Shown here piece by piece: positions 53,933-61,613 of a stretch of DNA of 64,000 nucleotides. Origin of the DNA: a virus; IMG/VR virus record IMGVR_UViG_3300033388_007160, positions 1-64,000 of that record. One strand, written 5' to 3'. A program made the translations under genes and the position numbers. The notes below the pieces were generated by a model. It had not been told where the DNA came from, made no database searches, and saw only the letters and a list, made by a program, of their open reading frames with translations. Position 1 is the first letter of the stretch, and each line of letters opens with the position of its first letter.

Positions 53933-54437
53933 GGAACGCGCGCTGGTATTGATGGAGCATTGCGATGATGCGGGCGGAACGCAGGCGCTGCTCACGGGGG
54001 TTGACTACTTTTTGCGAGGGCGATGGAGCGAGCAGGAGCTGCAGCGGGCTTTGCAGCAGGCGGATATATTCGTGTATGCGGATGATGTGGACGAACCCGA
54101 CCAATCGGCTGCGGCGGCGGATGTGTTGGGGTTCGGGCGCCCCGTGGTAGTATCGGGCTGCAGGAAACATGCGGATGTGTTGCCGTGGTGCGTGCAAGCG
54201 AAGGGGGCGCAGGAGATAGCTGAGCGAGTATTGTGGCTGCTGAGCAATGCTGCTGCATACCAGCGGGCGGGGCTACGGGCGCTGCAGGGAGCGAGCTTTC
54301 GGCGGCAACGGGTGCTCGCGCGGCAGTATCGGGCGGCGGTTGTCCATGTTTTGGCGAGGCGATACTTGCGGGATTATCGTGGCGCAGGGGGGAATACTGG
54401 CCCTAAGCGAGCGGTCGAACATGAACGCGATGGATGA
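53922..54437 (+). CDS. GT4-like C-terminal glycosyltransferase fragment
   Basis: 171 residues. 'LQRALQQADIFVYADDVDE' and 'AADVLGFGRPVVVSGC' match the donor half of GT4 enzymes; no N-terminal domain is present. It overlaps the previous GC-rich gene by 11 bases in a +1 frame. Together they could be one GT-B enzyme split by a frameshift, or two coupled proteins. Same GC-rich composition. Confidence 0.5.
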   Translation: MADKERALVLMEHCDDAGGTQALLTGVDYFLRGRWSEQELQRALQQADIFVYADDVDEPDQSAAAADVLGFGRPVVVSGCRKHADVLPWCVQAKGAQEIAERVLWLLSNAAAYQRAGLRALQGASFRRQRVLARQYRAAVVHVLARRYLRDYRGAGGNTGPKRAVEHERDG

Positions 54438-54592
54438 AGCCAGCTACGAAAGTGGAGAGAATGTGGCCGAAGGCTTGCACTGGTACGTGCATGGTTATGG
54501 GCAGAGGCGATGTTGTTGCCGATAGCGCCGCGAGGCCACAACATGGTTTGGGAGACGAACAGAGATTGAATAAAATAGGAGGGGAAACGAAA

Positions 54593-55339
54593 ATGCAGCA
54601 GCCATTTGTACCGGAGATAGGGCAATTGCTCTTCGCGGGCAATAGAATCGGTCCATGCGAAGTCCCAGATTTTGTCAAGTCGGGGCTATACCAGATCTCG
54701 TCGGCTTTAATAGCTCGCTTCAGTGAGAATCCTCAAGATGAAATGCCAGCTTATGGTTGGCCGTTTATGAACAACACCTTCATGATGCGCAATTATTGCT
54801 GGTGCGAGCGGGGCGACTGCCCTTGGTGTTCAGGTGGCAAGTGCACATGTCCACCATCGGCATTCATTGTCGAAAAAAACGGAGTCCGCAAAACGGCTGA
54901 AGAGGTTGAGAAAGAAATCCTAGCTCAAATCGGCGAGGAACCCCCTCTGTTCTTGGAGAAGAATCCTGAGACGCCAGAACCGGGTATGCGTGTTTTCGAA
55001 GTTGCGCCGAATCCTGAGTATGATAGGTGGCGGCGGGAATACGAACGTCTTATAGAAGGTTGGCAAGTAGTTGAGCATCACCCTGTTTGTCCGTCTTGCA
55101 GGCCGCCGCGCTGGTGGGCTGATGTTGGGGCGGTTGGCTGCGCTGCCCCAAACTTCTGGTATAAACCTACAGATCTGAAGATATGGTGGTATAAATACAT
55201 CGGACGAAGCATGAGCAGCAATCGTGGGATAACAAGCGACGAATGGCAACAAGTCGTGTTGCATGTTTTGCGTTCGCTGGAAGACGACCCTGTTGACCAA
55301 TTGGAGCCGCTATTGCGCAAGCTGTACGAAGCCGATTGA
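54593..55339 (+). CDS. Cys-rich hypothetical protein
   Basis: 248 residues. ATG 54593 has AGGAGGGG before it; ~155 bases upstream (54438-54592) hold nothing I can support. Clustered Cys in 'YCWCERGDCPWC' and 'KCTCPP' plus 'CPSC' later suggest metal binding. Trp-rich C-terminus. Not recognised. Confidence 0.5.
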   Translation: MQQPFVPEIGQLLFAGNRIGPCEVPDFVKSGLYQISSALIARFSENPQDEMPAYGWPFMNNTFMMRNYCWCERGDCPWCSGGKCTCPPSAFIVEKNGVRKTAEEVEKEILAQIGEEPPLFLEKNPETPEPGMRVFEVAPNPEYDRWRREYERLIEGWQVVEHHPVCPSCRPPRWWADVGAVGCAAPNFWYKPTDLKIWWYKYIGRSMSSNRGITSDEWQQVVLHVLRSLEDDPVDQLEPLLRKLYEAD

Positions 55340-55346
55340 TAATATC

Positions 55347-55817
55347 ATGCAATCAGTGGGGGTAGGGTTTTTATGCTTTCGTCCACTTCGCTGGCGAGCA
55401 CCGTCAAAAAACTTGCTCATAAAGCTATTCGATGAGTGGACTTTAGTCTGGGCAACAGAAGACAATCAAGTAGAGGTGCATTTGCCCTTTATTGACGTGC
55501 ACCGCGATGAGTTGACATTGTATGTTCGGCAAGCGGCCAATGGCGAATACATAGTCACCGACGGCGGCTTGATTGTTAGCAACTTGGAATTCGACGGCCT
55601 GCAAGTGGCCGAGGGCACCAGACTTCATCGTGTCGTCATATCTCTGCTTGAAGGCACGTCCTTGAACCTTAAAGGTGGCGAGATATATGGCTCTGGGCCG
55701 CTGCACAAGCTGCCGAGCATAATCTGGGAACTTGTTCGTGTCTTCATGTATGTCCAAGGTGCACGGGCTATGTATGAAATCGTGCGGAGAAAAGGAGGAG
55801 ACAAGCATGGCAACTGA
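55347..55817 (+). CDS. DUF1828-like protein
   Basis: About 156 residues. 'DELTLYVRQAANGEYIVTD' followed by 'LEFDGLQV' resembles DUF1828 proteins, a family found in phages and mobile elements without known function. The start is uncertain (upstream in-frame start at 55263 lies in the previous gene). It overlaps the next gene. Confidence 0.45.
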   Translation: MQSVGVGFLCFRPLRWRAPSKNLLIKLFDEWTLVWATEDNQVEVHLPFIDVHRDELTLYVRQAANGEYIVTDGGLIVSNLEFDGLQVAEGTRLHRVVISLLEGTSLNLKGGEIYGSGPLHKLPSIIWELVRVFMYVQGARAMYEIVRRKGGDKHGN

Positions 55818-56250
55818 AGATATGAAGGCCTTCTACAGAAACAATCCATTCTGCTGGACAACCTTCGAGGATGTGGAGGACGAATACTGGCGTTTGTTTG
55901 AGTCTCACGACCGCGATGAAGACAGGCTTGTCCGTGTGGCCGAGATTTTGCGGAAGGCGCTAATCACGGCTGCTAAGCGTCTGTGGGGGCCGACGTTTTC
56001 TGGCTATGTGATACTCATTCGAGGCCGCAGGGCAATATATATCCTGCAATACAACGCTGGGTCTCCTACGGGCTGGGAAGTACTCGGCCATGTCCGAAGG
56101 CCTTTTGATTTCCCGGATAATCTGAAATACTGGTGGCAGACGGATTGGCAATACGGTTGGTGGGACGAGAAGAACCCGTGGGCCGGGCCAGATTATGGGC
56201 CTGTGGGTGTTGATATTGTTGAGGTACAAAAGCGCTTGCGTGATGCCTGA
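55807..56250 (+). CDS. Hypothetical protein
   Basis: 147 residues, AAAGGAGGAG ribosome site. Basic-helical middle, then a Trp/Pro-rich tail ('WWQTDWQYGWWDEKNPW'). Last gene before the IS607-type element. Unknown function. Confidence 0.5.
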   Translation: MATEDMKAFYRNNPFCWTTFEDVEDEYWRLFESHDRDEDRLVRVAEILRKALITAAKRLWGPTFSGYVILIRGRRAIYILQYNAGSPTGWEVLGHVRRPFDFPDNLKYWWQTDWQYGWWDEKNPWAGPDYGPVGVDIVEVQKRLRDA

Positions 56251-56348
56251 GGCTGTCTAGAAGTGGTGGTATCACAAGGGCAATGTCAGTGAGGACAGGG
56301 ACAATACACAGTTGCCGATTTGAGGGGACTTAACTGGCAGTCTGTCTA

Positions 56349-56377
56349 TTGACAGGCAATGCCAAACGTGATAATAT
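56349..56377 (+). promoter_or_regulatory. Likely promoter of the IS607-type element
   Basis: TTGACA (56349-56354) and, 17 bases on, TAATAT (56372-56377), or GATAAT at a 15-base spacing. The TTGACA lies in the 3' arm of a CTGTC-TATT-GACAG hairpin. It is just before the tnpA start. Confidence 0.55.
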
Positions 56378-56386
56378 ATTACCGCC

Positions 56387-56974
56387 ATGAAGCTAAGTGA
56401 TTGGGCCAAGCAGCAAGGCATCAGTTATCGCACGGCATGGAGATGGTTTAGGCAAGGACGCTTGCCGTGTAGGGCTGAGCAGATGCCTTCGGGGACCATA
56501 TTGGTCTATCCCGATGAGGAAACACAAACAGATGAAGCTGTAGTGATTTATGCTCGTGTTTCGTCCAGCAACCAGCGTGGAGACTTGCAGCGGCAGGTTG
56601 AACGGCTTGTGACTTACGCCAATGCTCGCGGCTGGAGAATTGCGGATATTGTCACAGAGATAGGTTCGGGCCTCAACGGTCGCCGGAAGAAGCTGTTGAA
56701 GCTGTTGGCCGACCCCAATGTTCGCCATATCCTCGTAGAACACCGAGACCGCTTGGCCCGTTTCGGTGTTGAGTTTATAGAGGCAGCGTTGTCTGCCAGT
56801 GGCCGCAAGCTTACGGTGGTAGATGAAACAGAATTCAAAGACGACTTATGGCAGGACTTTGTGGATTTGGTTACCAGCATGGCGGTCCGCATATATGGCC
56901 GTCGAGGCGCACGAAACCGTGCGCAACGTGCTTTAGAGGCCCTGAGGCACGGCGATGACAATCTTAAGGAGTAG
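56387..56974 (+). CDS. IS607-family serine recombinase (TnpA)
   Basis: 195 residues. N-terminal MerR-like helix-turn-helix ('WAKQQGISYRTAWRWFRQG') followed by a serine-recombinase domain 'VVIYARVSSSNQRGDLQRQ' with the catalytic Ser (~58), and 'LVEHRDRLARFGVEFIEA'. Length fits IS607 TnpA. It moves the element with no target duplication. Overlaps tnpB by 20 bases, with a possible regulatory hairpin upstream. Confidence 0.92.
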   Translation: MKLSDWAKQQGISYRTAWRWFRQGRLPCRAEQMPSGTILVYPDEETQTDEAVVIYARVSSSNQRGDLQRQVERLVTYANARGWRIADIVTEIGSGLNGRRKKLLKLLADPNVRHILVEHRDRLARFGVEFIEAALSASGRKLTVVDETEFKDDLWQDFVDLVTSMAVRIYGRRGARNRAQRALEALRHGDDNLKE

Positions 56975-58049
56975 CAAGCTTAGCTTCAAAGAAGCAACGG
57001 AAGCCAAGCTGGCTATCCTGCAGAAGATAGCTGAAGATTACCGTCGTGCCGTTAACTGGTTCATAGACTGGTATTGGCAACACGGCCTCCGCCGCTTTCC
57101 TGAAACCGAAGTAGTCAATGCCTGTCCTGTGGATTGGTTCACTCATCGCATGAAGAAGGTGGCTGCACAGCAGGCCCTTGGTATAGTCCGCGTTGCCTGC
57201 AAGCGAGGCCGGAAAACAAAGCCTGAATATAAGCAGCTTAAGATACAAGCTCAATGCACCATTGCGCGGTTGCGGCAACCCAAAGAGGCCGAGAGCTTTG
57301 ATTACTGGCTTGAGCTGCGGTGCATAGGCAACAAATTACGCTTGGACTTGCCCCTGAAAGCCAACAAACATTTCAACCGCTTCGTAGCTGAAGGCTGGAA
57401 ACAGCATAGTGGACTGCTTATTGATGTAAAGCGACGCACTGTGACGGTAGTATTCGAGAAGGATGAGAAACCTGCAGATGATACGTCACACCCCGTTGCT
57501 GTAGACATCGGGGCAAGTTCATGTCTATTTGCCTGTGCCGACTTTGCCCACGCTGGCTGTCTTGGTCTGCAGATTGGCGACCTTCTACAAAAGGTTGCGC
57601 GGAAACAACATGGCTCCAAGCGCCAGAAGAAAGCTCGACGCCGGTTGAGGCATTACATTGATGAACAAGTCAAGAACCTGCTCAAAGCTTTTCAACCTAG
57701 CTGCGTCGTGGCCGAAAGATTGCATAACGTGCTGCAGCGAACCAAACAAGACCGTAAGCTAAATAAAGCAGTTCGCTGCCTCCTCGGTGGTTGGTGCTAC
57801 CGTTACGCGCTGGAGCGGTTGCGCATGACATGCGAAGTCAACCGTGTTGGCTTCCATGTCGTGCCGCCGCAGTATACCAGCCAGCGGTGCCCAGCCTGCG
57901 GCCACATCGAGGAGTCGAACCGCCGAGGCAGGATGTTTCGCTGTCGGCAATGTGGGTATATTGACCATGCCGACTTAGTGGCCGCCAGAAACATCCTGTG
58001 GCGGTTCACTGAGGAGATTACCGTCCCTCAGGCGGCGGAAGCCGGTTGA
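56955..58049 (+). CDS. TnpB RNA-guided nuclease of the IS607-type element
   Basis: 364 residues, standard size. RuvC-like sites: 'VAVDIGASS' (Asp ~182), 'CVVAERLHN' (Glu ~254) and 'IDHADLVAARNIL' (Asp ~340). Four-Cys zinc finger: 'CPACGHIEES' and 'FRCRQCGYID'. All three catalytic acids look intact, so it may be active. TnpB usually uses a guide RNA encoded at the element's right end. Starts inside the end of tnpA. Confidence 0.93.
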   Translation: MTILRSSKLSFKEATEAKLAILQKIAEDYRRAVNWFIDWYWQHGLRRFPETEVVNACPVDWFTHRMKKVAAQQALGIVRVACKRGRKTKPEYKQLKIQAQCTIARLRQPKEAESFDYWLELRCIGNKLRLDLPLKANKHFNRFVAEGWKQHSGLLIDVKRRTVTVVFEKDEKPADDTSHPVAVDIGASSCLFACADFAHAGCLGLQIGDLLQKVARKQHGSKRQKKARRRLRHYIDEQVKNLLKAFQPSCVVAERLHNVLQRTKQDRKLNKAVRCLLGGWCYRYALERLRMTCEVNRVGFHVVPPQYTSQRCPACGHIEESNRRGRMFRCRQCGYIDHADLVAARNILWRFTEEITVPQAAEAG

Positions 58050-58072
58050 CAATGTTTGACCACGTAACCGGC
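58009..58072 (+). ncRNA. Possible guide-RNA (omega RNA) region at the TnpB 3' end
   Basis: Two hairpins overlap the end of tnpB and follow it: CTGAGG/CCTCAG (58009-58031) and GCCGGTT/AACCGGC (58041-58072). In known TnpB systems the guide RNA scaffold overlaps this region and the guide comes from the DNA next to the right end. Only the hairpins are seen here. Confidence 0.45.
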
Positions 58073-58113
58073 AACGGTCAGATGAGCTTGCCATACGAAA
58101 GGAGGCTAATGAA

Positions 58114-58476
58114 ATGCAAGACTATGTATTTGTGGAATGGCATGGTAGGTTGAGGGCGTTGCTCAGAGTCTTGGCTTCAGTAGAACAAGACTTGAAGGAT
58201 GTGGTGCGTCAAGCGGTAAGCTATGGCGTCGCCCCAGCCCATCAAATCCGCCGTATTGACCGTGCATTCTGGGAGATTACTGATGCTGTGTTTGAGGTCC
58301 TGGAAAACATCGCAGACCGGATTGATGGCCTCGATTTGGAGACGACCATGCAGGCCCTTGAGGCCGAGATTAAAGCCAAAGGCGTAAGCCCGAAACAAAT
58401 ACAGCAGGCCGCGGAAGAAGTTCGGCGCGAGGCTTACGAAGAGAAGTACGGGGAGGGGGAGGCCGGACGTGAATGA
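58114..58476 (+). CDS. Hypothetical helical protein
   Basis: 120 residues, GAAAGGAGGC at the ribosome site. Helical throughout with a charged tail. It overlaps the GTG of the GmhB-like gene. No function known. Confidence 0.5.
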   Translation: MQDYVFVEWHGRLRALLRVLASVEQDLKDVVRQAVSYGVAPAHQIRRIDRAFWEITDAVFEVLENIADRIDGLDLETTMQALEAEIKAKGVSPKQIQQAAEEVRREAYEEKYGEGEAGRE

Positions 58477-59128
58477 AGTCTGGTTTGTTGACCGTGACGG
58501 CACGATAATGAAGGATGTCGGGTATTGCAATGACCCTCTCAAGGTTGAGTTAATCTCATATAGAGCGGAAGGCATAATAGAAGCTTTAGAGAAGGGTATC
58601 AAAATTGCCATAGTGAGTAACCAGAGTGGCGTGGCCCGTCGAAAGATAACACCTAAACAACTGGCATCAGTTACTCACGAGGTTGCAATGCAAATTGCGA
58701 AGTCTTGCTCCTTGTTATTGCTTCCGGATTACACTCCGCCGTTGTGGGCGACGTGGACGTGCGAACAAGCTGCTCGATGGCCCTACCCGCTCTTGCTGCC
58801 GGTCAAATTGACGCTTTCTCAAACACGCAAGGCTGAATTATTATTTGTCTACTGCCCCCATCATCCCGACCAAATGTGCGCCTGCCGCAAGCCCCAGATA
58901 GGCATGGCTATAATGGCCCTATGCTATTGGCACGGCGAAAACTGGCATGAAACGATGCAGGAACTCTCAATGGGCCGTGTGCCGGAGTGGTTGAGGGACA
59001 TGAGGGCCCAAGTTTTCGGGGACAAGGAGAGCGATAGAGAGTTTGCTGAGGCCCTGCCATTTGAGACTGGATTCTGGCCGCCCGAACGATTTTACGAAGT
59101 TGCTTGTTTCGCTAGCTGTGCTGATTAG
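58469..59128 (+). CDS. GmhB-like HAD phosphatase (heptose-bisphosphate type)
   Basis: 219 residues. 'VDRDGTI' (nucleophile Asp, ~7), 'SNQSGVARR' (motif II), zinc loop 'CPHHPDQMCACRKPQIG' (C-x-H-...-C-x-C-R-K-P), and 'FGDKESD' (motif IV) match D-glycero-D-manno-heptose 1,7-bisphosphate phosphatase. An extra ~45 residues lie in the middle. It would help make a heptose donor for the GT9-type transferases. GTG start overlapping the previous gene. Confidence 0.85.
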   Translation: MNEVWFVDRDGTIMKDVGYCNDPLKVELISYRAEGIIEALEKGIKIAIVSNQSGVARRKITPKQLASVTHEVAMQIAKSCSLLLLPDYTPPLWATWTCEQAARWPYPLLLPVKLTLSQTRKAELLFVYCPHHPDQMCACRKPQIGMAIMALCYWHGENWHETMQELSMGRVPEWLRDMRAQVFGDKESDREFAEALPFETGFWPPERFYEVACFASCAD

Positions 59129-59182
59129 TTGAATTAATAAGTGCGATGATTGTTAGAAATTTGGCTAGAAACTTGTCATCAA

Positions 59183-59198
59183 CGTTTCACGTGAAACA
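59183..59198 (+). promoter_or_regulatory. parS-like palindrome
   Basis: CGTTTCACGTGAAACA matches the parS consensus TGTTTCACGTGAAACA at 15 of 16 positions; the 14-base core GTTTCACGTGAAAC is perfect. It lies in the 208-base gap before the methyltransferase gene. No ParB is coded in the window. A 13-base GTATCT-T-AGATAC palindrome sits at 59212-59224. Confidence 0.7.
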
Positions 59199-59336
59199 AA
59201 TTTGGGATGCCGTATCTTAGATACATAGCGACTCGTGTGGGATTCGTTCTTCGTGGGCGTAAGTATGGAAGATAGACGAAGAAGCATTTGCTGTGACATT
59301 AGAGAGAGTATCGAAGGAGGTTAACCGTTTATTTCC

Positions 59337-60641
59337 ATGAAACGTCGCACAATCGGGAATCATACATTCATATGCGCTGATGCCTGCGAGGCCCTTCGCA
59401 CGTTGTCCGCTAACAGCGTCCATTGCATAGTAACATCGCCCCCATACCTGTGGGCAAGGCGCTATTCGGGCCAGCAGGCTCAAATTTGGGGCGGTGACCC
59501 TAAGTGTAAGCACGAGTGGGAGGACGGCAGTTGGCGTCGTAGAAGCAGTGACTCTGGTGACCTCATCGGAAACAAGCAACGAATCCTGGTTCCTTGGGCC
59601 GGCGATGTACCGATCCAGTATCGCGTGTGCCGCAAGTGCGGTGCCTGGCATGGCGAACTAGGGCTTGAACCGGACCCCAAGCTTTATGTGGAGCATATCG
59701 TTGAGGTAATGCGAGAATGTAAGCGTGTGCTGCGGGATAACGGGATTTTGTGGTTGAATTTGGGTGATACATATGCAAATGCCGGAGGTAAAGGCTTGAA
59801 ACGCACAGACCTGATAGGCATGCCTTGGCGGGTTGCATTTGCGTTACAGGAAGACGGATGGTACTTACGGCAGTGTGTCATCTGGGCGAAAGGACATTCG
59901 TGTCAGCGGCAGCTCGAAGACATCGTGGCCGAAGCGGCCAAGGCTGCAGGCATAGAGGAAGAGAAAATTCTGGTTCTGCTTGAGAATCTTCAACCTTATG
60001 TGGGCAATGCCATGCCTGAAAGTGTCAAGTCACGGCCTACTACAACGCACGAGTACATTTTTATGCTTACGAAGAGGCCTAGTGGTGATTACTATTATGA
60101 CTACTGGGCCAGCAAGGAGAAAGGCCGCCGGAGTTTGCGAAGCGTGTGGGCTATACCACCGAGGCCGTTCAGCGGCACCCATTTCGCAGTCATGCCCATC
60201 GAGCTGGCCGAATTGTGCATTAGGCTCAGCACCAGCGAACATGGTTGCTGTGCGAAATGTGGTACACCTTACCAGCGCATCGTCGAGGCCATCGGGCCAG
60301 ATGAAGAATGGAAACGGGCTTGTGGAGCGGACAAGTGTGGTGAATATAAAGGCAAGGCCCAAAAAGACTATGCTGCTGCCGGAGCTGAAGACGCCAGTGA
60401 AGTGAAGGCAAGGATTTTGCGAGGTATGCAAAAACGAGTTACTGTCGGTTGGGAGAAAACCTGCAATTGCGATACGGATGAAGTTATGCCTTGTGTTGTC
60501 CTCGACCCATTCGGCGGAAGCGGGACAACATCTGTAGCTGCCATGCGGCTTGGGCGAGCCAGCATTTACATTGATGTAAGCGAAGAATACTGGCAAATGG
60601 CTATAGAGCGGCTGCAATGGGAGCAGCCGAGGTTGCTATGA
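59337..60641 (+). CDS. DNA methyltransferase with zinc-finger inserts (TSPPY type)
   Basis: 434 residues. 'VTSPPYLW' (motif IV) near the start and 'DPFGGSGTTSVAAMRLG' (motif I) near the end indicate a beta-class enzyme; TSPPY is usual for N4-cytosine methylation. Two Cys-rich inserts ('VCRKCGAW', 'CCAKCGTPYQ') suggest zinc sites. No restriction enzyme is adjacent. Ribosome site GAAGGAGG; follows the parS-like site. Confidence 0.85.
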   Translation: MKRRTIGNHTFICADACEALRTLSANSVHCIVTSPPYLWARRYSGQQAQIWGGDPKCKHEWEDGSWRRRSSDSGDLIGNKQRILVPWAGDVPIQYRVCRKCGAWHGELGLEPDPKLYVEHIVEVMRECKRVLRDNGILWLNLGDTYANAGGKGLKRTDLIGMPWRVAFALQEDGWYLRQCVIWAKGHSCQRQLEDIVAEAAKAAGIEEEKILVLLENLQPYVGNAMPESVKSRPTTTHEYIFMLTKRPSGDYYYDYWASKEKGRRSLRSVWAIPPRPFSGTHFAVMPIELAELCIRLSTSEHGCCAKCGTPYQRIVEAIGPDEEWKRACGADKCGEYKGKAQKDYAAAGAEDASEVKARILRGMQKRVTVGWEKTCNCDTDEVMPCVVLDPFGGSGTTSVAAMRLGRASIYIDVSEEYWQMAIERLQWEQPRLL

Positions 60642-60934
60642 AATGCGCCGTTTTAGGTTGTGAAGAAGAAGCCGGAATCTGGCTTGTTACATCTAACGAG
60701 CAGGTAACCCGGCTGTGCCGGAAGCATTTCGAGGAATACTGGCAGGCCGGAGGGGAGTTGCATGGTGTAGAATACAAAGTCCGGCAGGGTGGCCGGAGCG
60801 AATCTATGGGCTGGTCACATCGCACAGGCACCATCCAAAGCAAATTTGTCAACGAACAACGCCGGTGGTTGCAATGGCTCGAAGAAAACCAGCCTACGAG
60901 GTCATCAAAGAATTCGGGGAAGCCTGGCTTGTGA
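60638..60934 (+). CDS. Small Cys/His-containing protein
   Basis: 98 residues. 'CAVLGCEEEAG' and 'CRKHFEEYW' suggest a zinc-binding knuckle; a Trp/Arg-rich tail follows. ATG overlaps the methyltransferase end. Function unknown. Confidence 0.45.
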   Translation: MKCAVLGCEEEAGIWLVTSNEQVTRLCRKHFEEYWQAGGELHGVEYKVRQGGRSESMGWSHRTGTIQSKFVNEQRRWLQWLEENQPTRSSKNSGKPGL

Positions 60935-61107
60935 GAAGATTGGGGGCTGATGGACGGCCCTCAAAGCAGCGGCCATTCTGGGCATGTGGCCGCTGCTTTG
61001 ATTTGTATCAGGGAGGAGGCATTATCCTCGATGCCGGATATTGCTCAAACTGCGGCTTCCGACCGGCTCCGGACACTGAAGCAGAGGATACTGAACTGGG
61101 CGAATGA
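60874..61107 (+). CDS. Small zinc-ribbon protein
   Basis: 77 residues. 'CGRC' (~38-41) and 'CSNCG' (~57-60) form a CxxC pair set; acidic end. The ATG lies within the preceding gene in another frame. Its end overlaps the HD-domain gene. Confidence 0.5.
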   Translation: MARRKPAYEVIKEFGEAWLVRRLGADGRPSKQRPFWACGRCFDLYQGGGIILDAGYCSNCGFRPAPDTEAEDTELGE

Positions 61108-61588
61108 AATTGTTGACCCCCAGCTTAAAGATTTCGTATTCCATTGTCTGCGCCATGCCCCTCCGGCCTTCTGGGAAATGCCCGCTTCCGCTACCGGCAG
61201 GCACCATCCGTCCGACGAAAGAGGCCCCGGTGGCCTGCTGATACACATCCTTCGCCTTCTCAGTGTGACAGATGACGCCATGCAATGGCTGAAGGCTGCC
61301 GGATATTCCGAACGCAAATGGCGGGATTGGTGGATAGCAACCTCGATTCTTCACGACTTGCTCAGGGCCACGGAAAGATACAAGAAGCGCCACGGCCCGG
61401 AAATGGCAAAACGCATAGAAGCACGCCTCGACAGCCGTTACAGGCAACTTGCCGATGCCATCCGTAGGCATGAAGGTCCCTGGTCTGATGGCGGCCCCTC
61501 TACACGCAACTGGTTTGGCCTTCTCTTCCATATGGCAGACTTCTGGTTAACGCGAGAAAAGGTAAAGACCGACATCGAGGAAAAATAA
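61031..61588 (+). CDS. HD-domain phosphohydrolase-like protein
   Basis: 185 residues. 'PGGLLIHILRLL', 'ATSILHDLLR' with the HD pair, and a later 'HEGPWS' / 'FHMADFW' fit the HD superfamily, metal-dependent phosphohydrolases acting on nucleotides. ATG 61031 has GGAGGAGG some way ahead. The A-rich end of the gene overlaps the U-tract of a terminator reading the other way. Confidence 0.65.
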   Translation: MPDIAQTAASDRLRTLKQRILNWANEIVDPQLKDFVFHCLRHAPPAFWEMPASATGRHHPSDERGPGGLLIHILRLLSVTDDAMQWLKAAGYSERKWRDWWIATSILHDLLRATERYKKRHGPEMAKRIEARLDSRYRQLADAIRRHEGPWSDGGPSTRNWFGLLFHMADFWLTREKVKTDIEEK

Positions 61589-61613
61589 AAGCCCCACCCT
61601 TCGGGTGGGGCTT
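61581..61613. terminator. Bidirectional hairpin terminator
   Basis: GCCCCACCC and GGGTGGGGC form a 9-bp stem with a 3-base loop; AA and TT extend it. On the minus strand it is followed by TTTTATTTTT, an excellent intrinsic terminator for the helicase transcript. On the + strand there is only a weak T content, so it may end the HD-gene message poorly. Confidence 0.85.

Larger units (their letters stand above)
56342..58072 (+). mobile_element. IS607-type element (tnpA + tnpB), ends approximate
   Basis: A serine-recombinase transposase and a TnpB nuclease in overlapping frames define an IS607-family element. IS607 elements lack terminal inverted repeats, so the ends cannot be fixed here; the left limit is set at the CTGTC/GACAG hairpin and the right one after the GCCGGTT/AACCGGC hairpin. 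The true ends may be some tens of bases beyond. It sits between intact phage genes. Confidence 0.85.

Noticed and set aside
54438-54592. A gene in the gap after the GC-rich island
   Set aside because: Open frames there lack a ribosome site and have odd composition; the next gene starts at 54593 with a clear one.
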